From Beroe forskalii (taxonomy: Eukaryota; Ctenophora; Nuda; Beroida; Beroidae), in NCBI GenBank assembly GCA_011033025.1, contig WFMF01000146.1, positions 248,001 to 312,000 of the forward strand: 64,000 nt of DNA, read 5' to 3'. Shown piece by piece: positions 48,371-59,400 of this stretch (position 1 is its first letter; each line of letters begins with the position of its first letter). Below the pieces are notes generated by a model. That model saw only the letters and a program-made list of their open reading frames with translations. It had not been told where the DNA came from and searched no databases. The position numbers were made by a program, and so were the translations under genes.

Positions 48371-51300
48371 CTCCTGACCCTGCTCCCTAAAGTCCTTCCT
48401 CTCCGACTCCCTCAACAGGTTCACCAGCTCGTTCAGCACATGCTCGAATATCTTGGGGTTCACGTTCTTTGCAATGAGTTGCAGGATCACCCTCCCTGAA
48501 GTGCCGGACTTCCTCCAGATCTCAGAGTAGGCGGGTTCGTCACGGAGGAAGGAGGTAGCGAGGAGGTTACGGTAGCTGCCCTGTGTGGAGCTGCTGCTTA
48601 GTTTTTATAACTATTCATATTCAAGTTTCTTCATAAGAAGTGTACATTATCTGGCATGAATTATCTTGAAATTATCTAGAATTTACTTCACCTGTATGAG
48701 GTCGAAGATGGAAAGTACCCGATAATTTCGGTACCTGAATCACCAGCTGGTTACTCTGAGTCACTGCAGAGTGACTAAGAGTCACTGCACCAAACCTGAA
48801 TGAAGTATGAGGATGTTTATGGATATCCCTGGAAATGGTGCTATGTCTATAACATCCCTACCTGGATGAAGCAGAGGTTGGAGATGGCGCAGAGGACGGA
48901 GATCACGTTGATGACAACAGTGACAACAAGTCCACCCCAGAAGATAAGGAAGAGGTACTGGTAGACAACATTAGCAGGCAGCACACACATCCCCTGCTCC
49001 TCCTCAATACCTGCACAGCTCAGGAGTCAGACAAGTCACGTGTTTTGAGAATTGTCATTGAGAGTGGACACCTCAGGGGTCAGATGTCATTTCAATTTGT
49101 GTCAGATGTCACATCTCATGGGTCAGGGGTTACGTGACTTTCAGAATTGAGAGTGTCTCTAGGTCAAATGTCAGAGGTCACGTGATTTTAGGAAATGAGA
49201 TGTCTCTATAGTGAACATGTGTCAGATGTGATTTTTGTGTGACATGAGATGTCTGGTGCAATGACAAACCACGTATGCTGCAAACTACACCATGTAAAGA
49301 GGCTGCACATAAACACACTGTCAGCTACACTGTTCAAACTCAAAGTCATTTGGATAAGTCATGCCGGATAAGGACATGGCAGCCAGGCAGCAGCTGTCCC
49401 TGCCAATGTCAATGCTTGACCGAGAAATGGCGTGGCTGGAGCCATGGTTTTCCGATGAAGTTGGGCCAGAGAATTCTGTCTGGCGCTTCGGTGGACCCAA
49501 AGGCGAAATATTATCGTGTGATTGGGCGAAGAACGGGATTTTGGGGAGGTACGGGATTCGTTCCGATCCACAGTAGCCCTGGCAACAGGGACCTCTCAGC
49601 GGGAGGTCCCGTGCCGGGGACTCTGTTTGGATCTCTTGTAGATCCATCCTCCGTTTAGTAGTAGATTAGGCGAAGAAAATGTTGTATGAACAAATGACAC
49701 AAGAGTTATCATAGAATTTCAACTGAGTCTGACAGAAGCAGCAAGCACACTGTTGGCATTGAATAAGGCTTTGATGACAATCACCCGCGCTGCTCCCGAT
49801 TTTAGCACTTGATTAAAGCTAAATTAGTTTGATCAGTAGATACGAAGAAATATGCTCTTAGAAACCTGGCCTAAAGGTATTGGTACATTCCAACCCGTTT
49901 TTCGGTACCCAAGTTCAATAATATGATGATAATCATTGGTCACAAAACAGGGGTTACACTTTGCACACTTTTACAAATACCACCAACACAACATCACATG
50001 TCACTTGAACATCGAGAACATGACATTCACATACCTGTAGCACCCCAGCGTTTTATCTCACAGGCAGCCATCTTAGGGAACAGCTTGTCTTGGATCTGAG
50101 TCTTGTAGTTCACACCAATCTGCAGAAGAAAACATGGCATAATCACGACTGTGCTTTTTAAGTCATTTGGGAAACTTTAGTTAAATGAATTTATTAATCA
50201 GACATCTATAGCCATCAAATTGAAGTTCAATGTTCCATAAGGGTGCGCTCCAAAGAAACATTATAATAAGGGCGAACTCTAGTGTTTTATTTGAAGTGAA
50301 ATGCCCTCATACCTCTTCCTCCTCCCGGGACCAGAGAATCCCGTACTCGAGGAAGCTGCCAATGTGGAACATCTGGGCAGTGAGCCAGAAGAGGAAGACA
50401 GAGAAGGCCAGGTAGCATGTCTTAGTGGACACGATGGTGAAGAAAAGAAGGTGTTTCTCCACTCTCTTACCGAAATACTGATCTGTGTGCATGTAGGCGT
50501 GTATCCTCACGAACAACCACCTGTGGGAGGTAGATTGGTAAAAAGTTGGTATTTTCAGTATAAAACCCGGGGGCATGTTTATCATATCTATTTCATGGAA
50601 TCTGGGACTTAAGAACAATATTAACAGGGTTAGTAAATGATTGTTGTAGGAAAAAGAGAAATTTATGTACGCTGGGTTGAACAAGAATTGCGCCTACCGG
50701 AGCATTTCTTGTACCTACGTTTGTTGATTGTTCCCGTATGCAGGCGCTTCATTTCCTGTTCCCCGGGGCTGGTATTACAATTAGAACACGCTGTCATTTG
50801 ACTGTTGTCCGTCTTATTTGCTGATATAGTGAGTTGACGATAAAGCACAAAAGTGACCTCACAAATCAAGATACAATCGCGGGCGTACACCTACGGGAAT
50901 TAAGAGCAAGAGTTGGTATTCAATAGATTTACGATTTATCTGAAATAATTTTCCGTGATAAAACGCTTCTTTTATCAAGTGTGACATCGCAATACTAACA
51001 TCATTGAATCAATTTTATAAATATTCCTCGTTATGCGGGCGCTATACATTTCTCTACTACAAGTTTGAATTAACGCGCGCAGATCTAAATATCACGTGGG
51101 CGAATTCGTTCCACGTGCCAAATGTTCGCGCGCGCGTTCCCGCCATTTCATAGAACTCTCTGAAGATTCGTTGCGCGCCGTTCAGAGTTTCATAACCATG
51201 ATCACCATTTTCGTTACGCGTTAAATTTTCTTTTGTGTTGCGTTGCAGATATCAAACCATTGCAATGTTCGCTAATATTGTACCCCGCCTTGATATTTTC

Positions 51301-52450
51301 AAGATTGAAATACACAATATAATTATTAATTACTGAACAAGATTAAAGCTTCAGATATATCATTGTTGTTATCAATCATGAACCGAGACAAACTCTCATG
51401 TTTATTTTCCTCTAGTCAATTCTTTAGATCATTCATAACTGATGGCACTAATACTGCCCATTGTAAATTGGCCGAGTTGCCCGCTGCTTAAAGAAGTCCA
51501 AATGGCTGTGTGATTGAAATCCAATCTGATTGATACCGTGAAAATCAATTAAGTTTTGATTTTATGATTGTTAAATTTTTGATATAGAACATCAGCATCA
51601 ACAGAGCATTGAACTCAAATACCTACAAAGTAGCCCAGTTAGCTAGTTGCAGCCCATAATGCGAAGGATGCCAATACACCAAGCTACTCTGACGCGAGTG
51701 ATATTATAAAGGAGCAGTTGATCAAAAAGGGACATACGACGACATACGATGACATACGACCAAATTTGGTCGCGCGCAGCACACCACCTATTTCAGATTT
51801 AACAGTACGCATAAAGGTAGTATACACACAACCCCCACAAAACACGATCTCTGCTAACCTTTTCTCAATGCCTTTTTGTAAAACAAAAACGCGATTGGGA
51901 ACAGGAAAAAATGATAATGACCATGGTTAAAACATCAAAGTGCCAGCCTCAAAGTTGCGATCGAATGATTCTACATCACAGTTATGGACGATAAGTATCA
52001 ATGCTCTGCTATAGACCTGGCAGCTTTGCTGGTTAACAATTCCAAGTCCTCTGCCGTCTCCACTGGGTTGTGGAGCATTGCTATAACTGGCTTTAGAGCG
52101 CCCATGCCTGGGGTAATACTTTGGGTTGAAAAGGGCTGCTTATGTAGACCCCATACAAGTTACATCTCAACTTCAGCCCACGAAATTTATGAATGATTCG
52201 TCCCAAATAACATTTTATGATGGTTACACACTGGTAGTAGTGTGGCAGTAGTGGTACTTGTTTGTTTTTAACACCTTACTATTGCAACTGAAGACGATTC
52301 TATTGGTTATTAAACAAACTTAAGCAAGCATGTATAATGATATCCTCAAGTTTATTACCGAAGAACTTGAACATCATGTAGGGCACGAAGAAGATGCAGG
52401 AGGCTGTCCAGAAGTAGAATGCAGTGAACTGGTACCAAGAGTGGTAAATC
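48314..52450 (-). CDS. Innexin, 3' six-exon cassette A (lacks first transmembrane exon)
   Basis: Exons: 52450-52359, 52107-52017, 50520-50313, 50119-50035, 49010-48862, 48580-48314; all GT/AG and in phase, 892 coding bases. They encode the second membrane segment (YQFTAFYFWTASCIFFVPYM), cytoplasmic loop, third segment (HLLFFTIVSTKTCYLAFSVF), second extracellular loop with its two conserved Cys (KMAACEIKRW and GMCVLPAN), fourth segment (FLIFWGGLVVTVVINVISVL) and a cytoplasmic tail ending EFEDTL. The Cys spacing and CVLPAN before TM4 are the innexin signature; innexins form gap junctions and hemichannels in the plasma membrane. No exon for TM1 or extracellular loop 1 lies upstream: 86 bases beyond the first exon the sequence changes to a fragment of the AKAP-like gene. 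Either these exons splice to a 5' exon shared with cassette B, or the copy is headless. Confidence 0.83.
48862..49010 (-). CDS. Innexin A exon: loop-2 cysteine and TM4
   Basis: Acceptor GTGCAG|GT, donor CAG|GTAGGG. Encodes IEEEQGMCVLPANVVYQY and the fourth membrane helix. It differs from its B counterpart by two silent changes. Confidence 0.85.
49430..49660. other. GC-rich segment present only in intron of cassette A
   Basis: A 71-codon plus frame (49361-49576) and a 108-codon minus frame cross this segment, which contains a GGGACCTC/GAGGTCCC hairpin at 49588-49610. The matching intron of cassette B diverges at about 61560. It may be an inserted mobile or gene fragment; I recognise no product. 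Confidence 0.4.
50313..50520 (-). CDS. Innexin A exon: TM3 region
   Basis: 208 bases, 69 codons plus one base; acceptor CCCACAG|GTGG, donor GAG|GTATGA. Encodes WLFVRIHAYMHTDQYFGKRV, the third membrane helix and the start of the second extracellular loop. Twelve bases differ from cassette B, all silent. Confidence 0.87.
50684..51910. mobile_element. Non-autonomous hairpin-ended element, copy 2
   Basis: It interrupts the intron between innexin A exons 52107-52017 and 50520-50313; cassette B lacks it (its intron is 267 bp against 1496), giving an empty site near 62915. The left end CAAGAATTGCGCC folds to TTTCTTG, then TTTCCTGTTCCC; the right end carries ATGCCTTTTTGTAAAACAAA then GGGAACAGGAAA. 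Same design as 20572-21951. Confidence 0.75.
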
Positions 52451-52535
52451 CTGGGGACATGATCAAAGTTAATCCTATCTCTAACAAATAGTAATTTATC
52501 TCTAACAAATAGTAATTTGTCGTGTTCTTCTCCGA

Positions 52536-52601
52536 TCGTTCAGGTCCAATTACCAAAGTTGTTAAAAGGTCAGCAACCCCGAACAGCAGATAATAGCGTG
52601 A
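52536..52601 (+). pseudogene. 3' fragment of the AKAP-like gene
   Basis: It matches 44966-45032, the last coding bases of the AKAP-like gene, from TCGTTCAGG through AACAGCAGATAATAGCGTGA, with small indels that destroy the frame. It marks the boundary of the tandem duplication: left of it is innexin intron, right of it is the duplicated 3' flank. Confidence 0.85.
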
Positions 52602-53600
52602 GGTGCTGACAATCGGAATGTCGGCTGCATGGAAATTATTCAAACCTATATTGTCATAACCCCAAAGGGCGAATAGACTTTTAAATTTTTTTTTGGGAGT
52701 TGTTTTAAAATGAACTTGTTTGTTTTGTGTGATGGTTAGGTGTATGGTTGCTGCTTGAAAGAACTCGAAACGCAATGAATAAAACAAGAGCATCTTTCGT
52801 TCAGATTTCAGTAAAGCATCTCCTAGCTTATAATTGGAATGTGACAAATTGAAAAATGCAATATACTGAAAATAGTTTCTTAAAATAGCATGTAATCCCA
52901 TGAAAAGTGTTAATTTTGCAAGGGTAAAGATACTCAAATAAAAAAGCGGGCTGTAGTTATATAGTGACATGAACTCTTAGGCAAGGTCCATTGAGTTCTT
53001 GCGTTTACACTTTTAGAGTTATCATTGAGCTTCAGTGTGGAAAAATTTAAAAATAATTAAATAAACATATTATACAAAATATCATCGAGTATCAATCAAT
53101 TATGTGTGTCAAAATTCAAATGTACAGTGTATGCAAAAACTGAAGATATTTTATGATTTGAAATGGTGTTTTAAGTGGTGTCTCAATTATTGCTACAAGA
53201 TTATTAACGATAGGCAATTGCCAATCTGTTTGACTTTTTAAATTCATATAATATGGCGTAAAAATATTGCTAAAATAATCTACTAAAGTATGGCTGACTC
53301 AAGGTCAGCAAGACTGAGGAAAAGGCGAATTTTCCATTGATAACATAAATATTTTTGAATATCACTCAAGGGGGCCCAAAAATTTCAGTTTTAATCATGA
53401 TGACATATATAATAAAATTGAAATTGGTTTTTTAATATTGAAGTATTTTCCCTTAAAAAATACGATTTAAATTTCGAATGCAATTCCACATTTTCAAAAT
53501 CTTGCGGGCATCATATCAACGTTAATTGTCTCATAAAGAATGGTACCAAGACCTTAATCCTAAGTTATGCAGCCTGTACAACTGGAGTACTTCTACAGGG
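52602..53600. repeat. Segmental-duplication flank, copy B
   Basis: Second copy of 45060-45800, extended by about 230 bp of additional AT-rich sequence at 53330-53560. It lies between innexin cassette A and the C-terminal minisatellite of cassette B. Confidence 0.9.
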
Positions 53601-53618
53601 TAAGGGTTAGTTCTTGTT

Positions 53619-56470
53619 ACAGGGTATCCTCGAACTCCAGCTCATTGTCCGGGTGTATAAACTCCTCCTCCTCCTCCTCTACTACAGGGTATCCTCGAAC
53701 TCCAGCTCATTGTCCGGGTGTATAAACCTCCTCCTCCCTCGAACTCCAGCTCATTATCCAGGTGTCCTCCTCCTCCTCCTCTACTGAACTCCTCCAGCTC
53801 ATTGTCGGGTATAAACTCCTCTCCTCCTCCTCACAGGGTATCCTCGAACTCCAGCTCATTGTCCGGGTGTATAAACTCTCCTCCTCCTCTACTACAGGGT
53901 ATCCTCGAACTCCAGCTCATTGTCCGGTGTATAAACTCCTCCTCCTCCTCTACTACAGGGTATCCTCGAACTCCAGCTCATTGTCCGGGTGTATGAACTC
54001 CTCCTCCTCCTCTACTACAGGGTATCCTCGAACTCCAGCTCATTGTCCGGGTGTATAAACTCCTCCTCCTCCTCTACAGGGTATCCTCACAGGGTATCCT
54101 CCTCCTCCTCCTCTACTACCGAACTCCAGCTCATTGTCCGGGTGTATAAACTCCTCCCCTCCTCCTACTACAGGGTATCCCTCCTCCTCCTCTCGAACTC
54201 CAGCTCATTGTCCGGGTGTATAAACTCCTCCTCCTCCTCTTACTACAGGGTATCCTCGAACTCCAGCTCATTGTCCGGGTGTATGAACTCCTCCTCCTCC
54301 TCTACTACAGGGTATCCTCGAACTCCAGCTCATTGTCCGGGTGTATAAACTCCTCCTCCTCCTCTCTACTACAGGGTATCCTCGAACTCCAGCTCATTGT
54401 CCGGGTGTATAAACTCCTCCCTCCTCCTCTACTACAGGGTATCCTCGAACTCCAGCTCATTGTCCGGGTGTATAAACTCCTCCTCCTCCTCTACTACAGG
54501 GTATCCTCGAACTCCAGCTCATTGTCCGGGTGTATAAACTCCTCCTCCTCCTCTACTACAGGGTATCCTCGAACTCCAGCTCATTGTCCGGGTGTATAAA
54601 CTCCTCCCTCCTCCTCTACTACAGGGTATCCCTCGAACTCAGCTCATTGTCCGGTGTGTATCCTCCGAACTCCACTCATTGTCAGTGTATAAACTCCTCC
54701 TCCTCCTCTACTACAGGGTATCCTCGAACTCCAGCTCATTGTCCGGGTGTATAAACTCCTCCTCCTCCTCTACTACACAGGGTATCTCCTCCTCCTCTAC
54801 ACAGAACTCCAGCTCATTGTCCGGGTGTATAAACTCCTCCTCCTCCTCTACTACAGGGGTATCCTCGAACTCCAGCTCATTGTCCGGGTGTATAAACCCT
54901 CCTCCTCCTCTCTACAGAACCTCCAGCTCATTGTCCGGGTGTCCTCCTCTACAGGGAGTATCCCTCGAACTCCATAAACTCCAGCCTTAGCTCATTGTCC
55001 GGGTGTATAAACTCCTCTTCCCTCCTCTACTACAGGGTATCCTCGAACTCCAGCTCATTGTCCGGGTGTATAAACTCCTCCTCCTCCTCTACTACAGGGT
55101 ATCCTCGAACTCCAGCTCATTGTCCGGTGTATAAACTCCTCCTCCCTCTACTACAGGTGGTCCTCCAGCTCATTGTCCGGGTGTATAAACTCCTCCTCCT
55201 CCTCTACTACAGGGTATCCTCGAACTCCAGCTCATTGTCCGGTGTATAAACTCCTCCTCCTCTACTACAGGGTCCTCGAACTCCAGCTCATTGTCCGGGT
55301 GTATTAAACTCCTCCTCCTCCTCTACTACAGGGTATCTCCAACCAGCAGGGGTATATCCTCGAACTCCAGCCAGCTCATTGTCCGGGTGTATCCTCCTCC
55401 TCCTCTAAGGGTATCCTCAGAACTCCTCCTTGTCTACTACAGGGTGTATCCTCGAACTCCAGCTCATTGTCCGGGTGTATAAACTCCTCCTCCTCCTCTA
55501 CTACAGGGTATCCTCGAACTCCAGCTCATTGTCCGGGTGTATAAACTCCTCCTCCTCCTCTACTACCTCGAACTCCAGCTCAGTGTATAAACTCCTCCTC
55601 CTCCTCTACTACTCCAGCTCATTGTCCGGGTGTATGAACTCCTCCTCCTCCTCTACTACAGGGCAGTCCTCGAACTCCAGCTCATTGTCCGGGTGTATAA
55701 ACTCCTCCTCCTCCTCTACTACACCGAACTCCAGCTCATTGTCCGGGTGTATAAACTCCTCCTCCTCCTCCTCCCTCTACTACAGGGTATCCTCGAACTC
55801 CAGCTCATTGTCCGGGTGTATGAACTCCTCCTCCTCCTCTACTACAGGGTATCCTCGAACTCCAGCTCATTGTCCGGGTGTATAAACTCCTCCCTCCTCT
55901 ACTACAGAGGTATCCTCGAACTCCAGCTCATTCGGGTGTATAAACTCCTCCTCCTCCTCCTCTACTGTCAGGGTATCCTCGAACTCCAGCTCATTGTCCG
56001 GGTGTACAAACTCCTCCCCTCCTCTACTACAGGGTATCCTCGAACTCCAGCTCATTGTCCGGGTGAACTCCTCCTCCTCTACTACAGGGTATCCTCGAAC
56101 TCCAGCTCATTGTGTGTATGAACCGGGTATAAACTCCTCCTCCTCCTCCCTCTACTACAGGGTATCCTCGAACTCCAGCTCATTGTCCGGGTGTATAAAC
56201 TCCTCCTCCTCTACTACAGGGTATCCTCGAACTCCAGCTCATTGTCCGGGTGTATAAACTCCTCCTCCTCCTCTACTACAGGGTATCCTCGAACTCCAGC
56301 TCATTGTCCGGGTGTATAAACTCCTCCTCCTCCTCTACTACAGGGTATCCTCGAACTCCAGCTCATTGTCCGGGTGTATAAACTCCTCCTCCTCCTCTAC
56401 TACAGGGTATCCTCGAACTCCAGCTCATTGTCCGGGTGTATAAACTCCTCCTCCTCCTCCTGACCCTGCT
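53619..56470. repeat. 62-bp innexin C-terminal minisatellite, array B (~45 units, irregular)
   Basis: Same unit as array A but with many truncated or fused units and single-base losses (GTCCGGTGTA for GTCCGGGTGTA, CTCCCTC for CTCCTC) between about 53710 and 56160; the units nearest the gene (56160-56470) are regular again. It ends with the real innexin coding end (56400 onwards). Confidence 0.93.
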
Positions 56471-59400
56471 CCCTAAAGTCCTTCCTCTCCGACTCCCTCA
56501 ACAGGTTCACCAGCTCGTTCAGCACATGCTCGAATATCTTGGGGTTCACGTTCTTTGCGATGAGTTGCAGGATCACCCTCCCTGAGGTTCCGGACTTCCT
56601 CCAGATCTCGGAGTAGGCGGGTTCGTCACGGAGGAAGGAGGTAGCCAGGAGGTTACGGTAGCTGCCCTGTGTGGGACTGCTGCTTAGTGGTAATAGTCTT
56701 TATAACGAAATTTCAGGTCTAACGATAAGAAGTATAATTATGTGATCTGTAATAAATAACCGTACAGAAAGTATATAGGACTTGTATTTCTTGTCGATTT
56801 CTGCCTGGATGATGGACAGATGTTGGCTTTAACCGAAGCGAAGCTGCCCGATAACTTTTCAAAATTACCCGATAATTTCGATACCTTATTCACCAGCTGG
56901 TGACTCAGATTTACTGCATAGTGACTGCACCAAACCTTGAAAGTATATAACCTGTATGAAGCAGAGGTTGGAGATGGCGCAGAGGACGGATATCACGTTG
57001 ATGACAACAGTGACAACAAGTCCACCCCAGAAGATAAGGAAGAGGTACTGGTAGACAACATTAGCAGGCAGCACACACATCCCCTGCTCCTCCTCAATAC
57101 CTGCACAGCTCAGGGGTCAGATGTGGTTTCAACTTGTGTCAGATGTCACATCTCATGTGTCAGATGTCAGAGGTCAGATGTCAGAGGTCACGTGATTTTA
57201 ATAAATGAGATGTCTCCAGTCTGTAGAGTGGACATGTAATGTGTCAGTATGATTTCAGGACATGGGATGTCTTTTGAGTGGACAATGGACATGTGTCAGA
57301 TGTGATTTTCGGAAATGGGCATGAGATGTCAGATGTGATGAGGTCGGGCTTTTCAAGATTTAACCACGTAGGTAGGTAGGTAAAATGCGCTTCCGCAGAG
57401 GCGCTGTGCCATACGACATGGCCCCTCATAGTCTGAGAGGCAACGGTCGCGGTTTGGCTGATATGTTGGCATAACTAATAGTCTATATAGTAGAGGACAG
57501 ATATCTATACAGAGTATTGTTCGCTTATCTATATTCTCCAATTGGGTAATAGACCCCAATGGCCCCAACTCAAGCAGTTATCTGTCTGTTCAACTTGAGC
57601 CGAAAAAATACGGTTTGCTTCTTTTTAAGGCGATGAAGCAACCAAATCTTCTCCTCCCATTCTTCTTTATTTCTTGGACAAGTAATGGGAAAGAATGTCC
57701 TGAGTCATGTTTCTCATTATTGGGCAAACAGAGTGAATCCCCCTTTTTTGGTTTGTTTATATTTCTTGTTTTTTGTGTATTCCTGCAAGTGAAGCTCCTG
57801 TCCTTGAGGCTCTTTTTGAAATCGAAAAAGTGTGTTTTGTTCAGGCTCAAGAATGAGGAAGTTTACTATGTTATTACTAAAGCGTCTCCGAGCAGTGTTC
57901 TCTGGTCGACTATCATTGGCATCAACGTACTTAGATTTTTTTTGCTTACTTTTCACATAATTTTGGTGGTTATATAATTTAGTTCTTTCTTGTTTCATTT
58001 TCGATGATCCATTGTTTACCTAATGAAGGAGGCATTTTCCATGATCAGTACTTCCATATTTTTAAGCTGATGTTTTAGTGCATACTGTAACTCATAATTA
58101 TGAGTTACCTTGCTTTTTTGTCAGTTAATTCATGATTTGTGCAGTTCGCCGATTACATTGACGGTAGGGTGTGCTTAATTGCATTTGATGTTATCCATGT
58201 TGTTATTACTACATGTGATGAGGTATCCACTATCAAAGTCCTTATTCATATCTTTTTTGGCGTGTATGCCGTAAGGCAGGCTTTTTGTGTTTTATTGATG
58301 AACTCTCAAGTAGGTTTCATCGCAATATTTATGTCTACTATTTATAAGAATGGTTTTTTGGTTGATTTAAATGCTGGGACAGCTTAATATTTTGTGTTTC
58401 TTCTATGAGTGATGGTGTGTTGTACGTTTCTATCATCCACTGGTTTCAGGGGAATGATTAGTTTAATACGTCCCAGTTTAAAGAAATTGGTGTGCAATGA
58501 TTTTTTGATATATCAATAAAGTTTGTCGAAAATTTTCATTGACAAAGTGGTTATAGTATTAATGTTGATTTGGTAAATTGTTAAATTTGGTAAATTTGTA
58601 AGGCCATTTTTAAAAGATTTGTACCAGGTTGGAAGCAAACTTTGGTGCATGCATTTTTTCTGTTTTTTTTTGTTTAATGTGCGAAGTTATCATGTTAATG
58701 TCATATGGTGTAACAATGCTGCGTTTTTCAGTACACATTATTCATGTGTTCACTGGAAACAGCTGGTTTTTTGGAGCAAAGGCTTCCAGGTCTTGGTTCT
58801 TGGGGCAGAGAACAACTCTGTTATTCTCCACCCACCCCACTTCGAGAAGAAAGTAGAGTGTTGCCAAAAACTGTGACCTGATATAGGTAGAATACCTTAG
58901 TACCAGAAATATAGGCGACTATTAATTAAGGCGCAAGATATTAAGGCGACAAGATATTAAGGCGATTTTTCCTGGAATTCAAATTGATTTTTTTTTTCGA
59001 AAATAAACGATTTTTTTTTCATTTAAAATAGCTATGATATGAATGTAAAATTGAACGAAAATGCAAAAAAATCTTGTTAAGTGGGCCTTCAAAATACATC
59101 ATATCCTGAGCTTTTCAAACGGGCAAATCCTCTCGTGTCCGTGAACTGCCGATTTCCGACATTTCGTTTAATCTTATCCCAGATGGGATGACAAGGGATG
59201 TTTCATTTTCTTAATTTGGCCTACGCGAGAGCTTGGACTGTGATTTTCTGTCTTGGCTTGGTTATGAAAGCTTTAGGATTGAAAAGTATTATTGTTAAAA
59301 AAAATTCAAACTACCACTCCTCATTCAAATTCTGTTGCCACCATCCCTGGCAAGTGGGAACTAATGGCTGGATTACGTCATTGTACTAATGTTCTCACGT

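Noticed and set aside
48581-48601. Acceptor at TAAG|CAGCAG for the last innexin exon
   Set aside because: It would put the exon out of frame and reach a stop within ten codons; the acceptor CACACAG|GGC (48580, and 56666 in B) keeps phase in both cassettes.
53718-56257. Serine/leucine-rich plus frames (SSNSSSLSGCINSSSSS)
   Set aside because: Antisense reading of the innexin C-terminal minisatellite; periodic and frame-shifting.
57615-58387. Hydrophobic plus frames of 120 and 82 codons in the 4-kb insertion
   Set aside because: T-rich strand makes Phe/Leu/Val-rich frames by chance; no domain, splice link or start context supports a gene.
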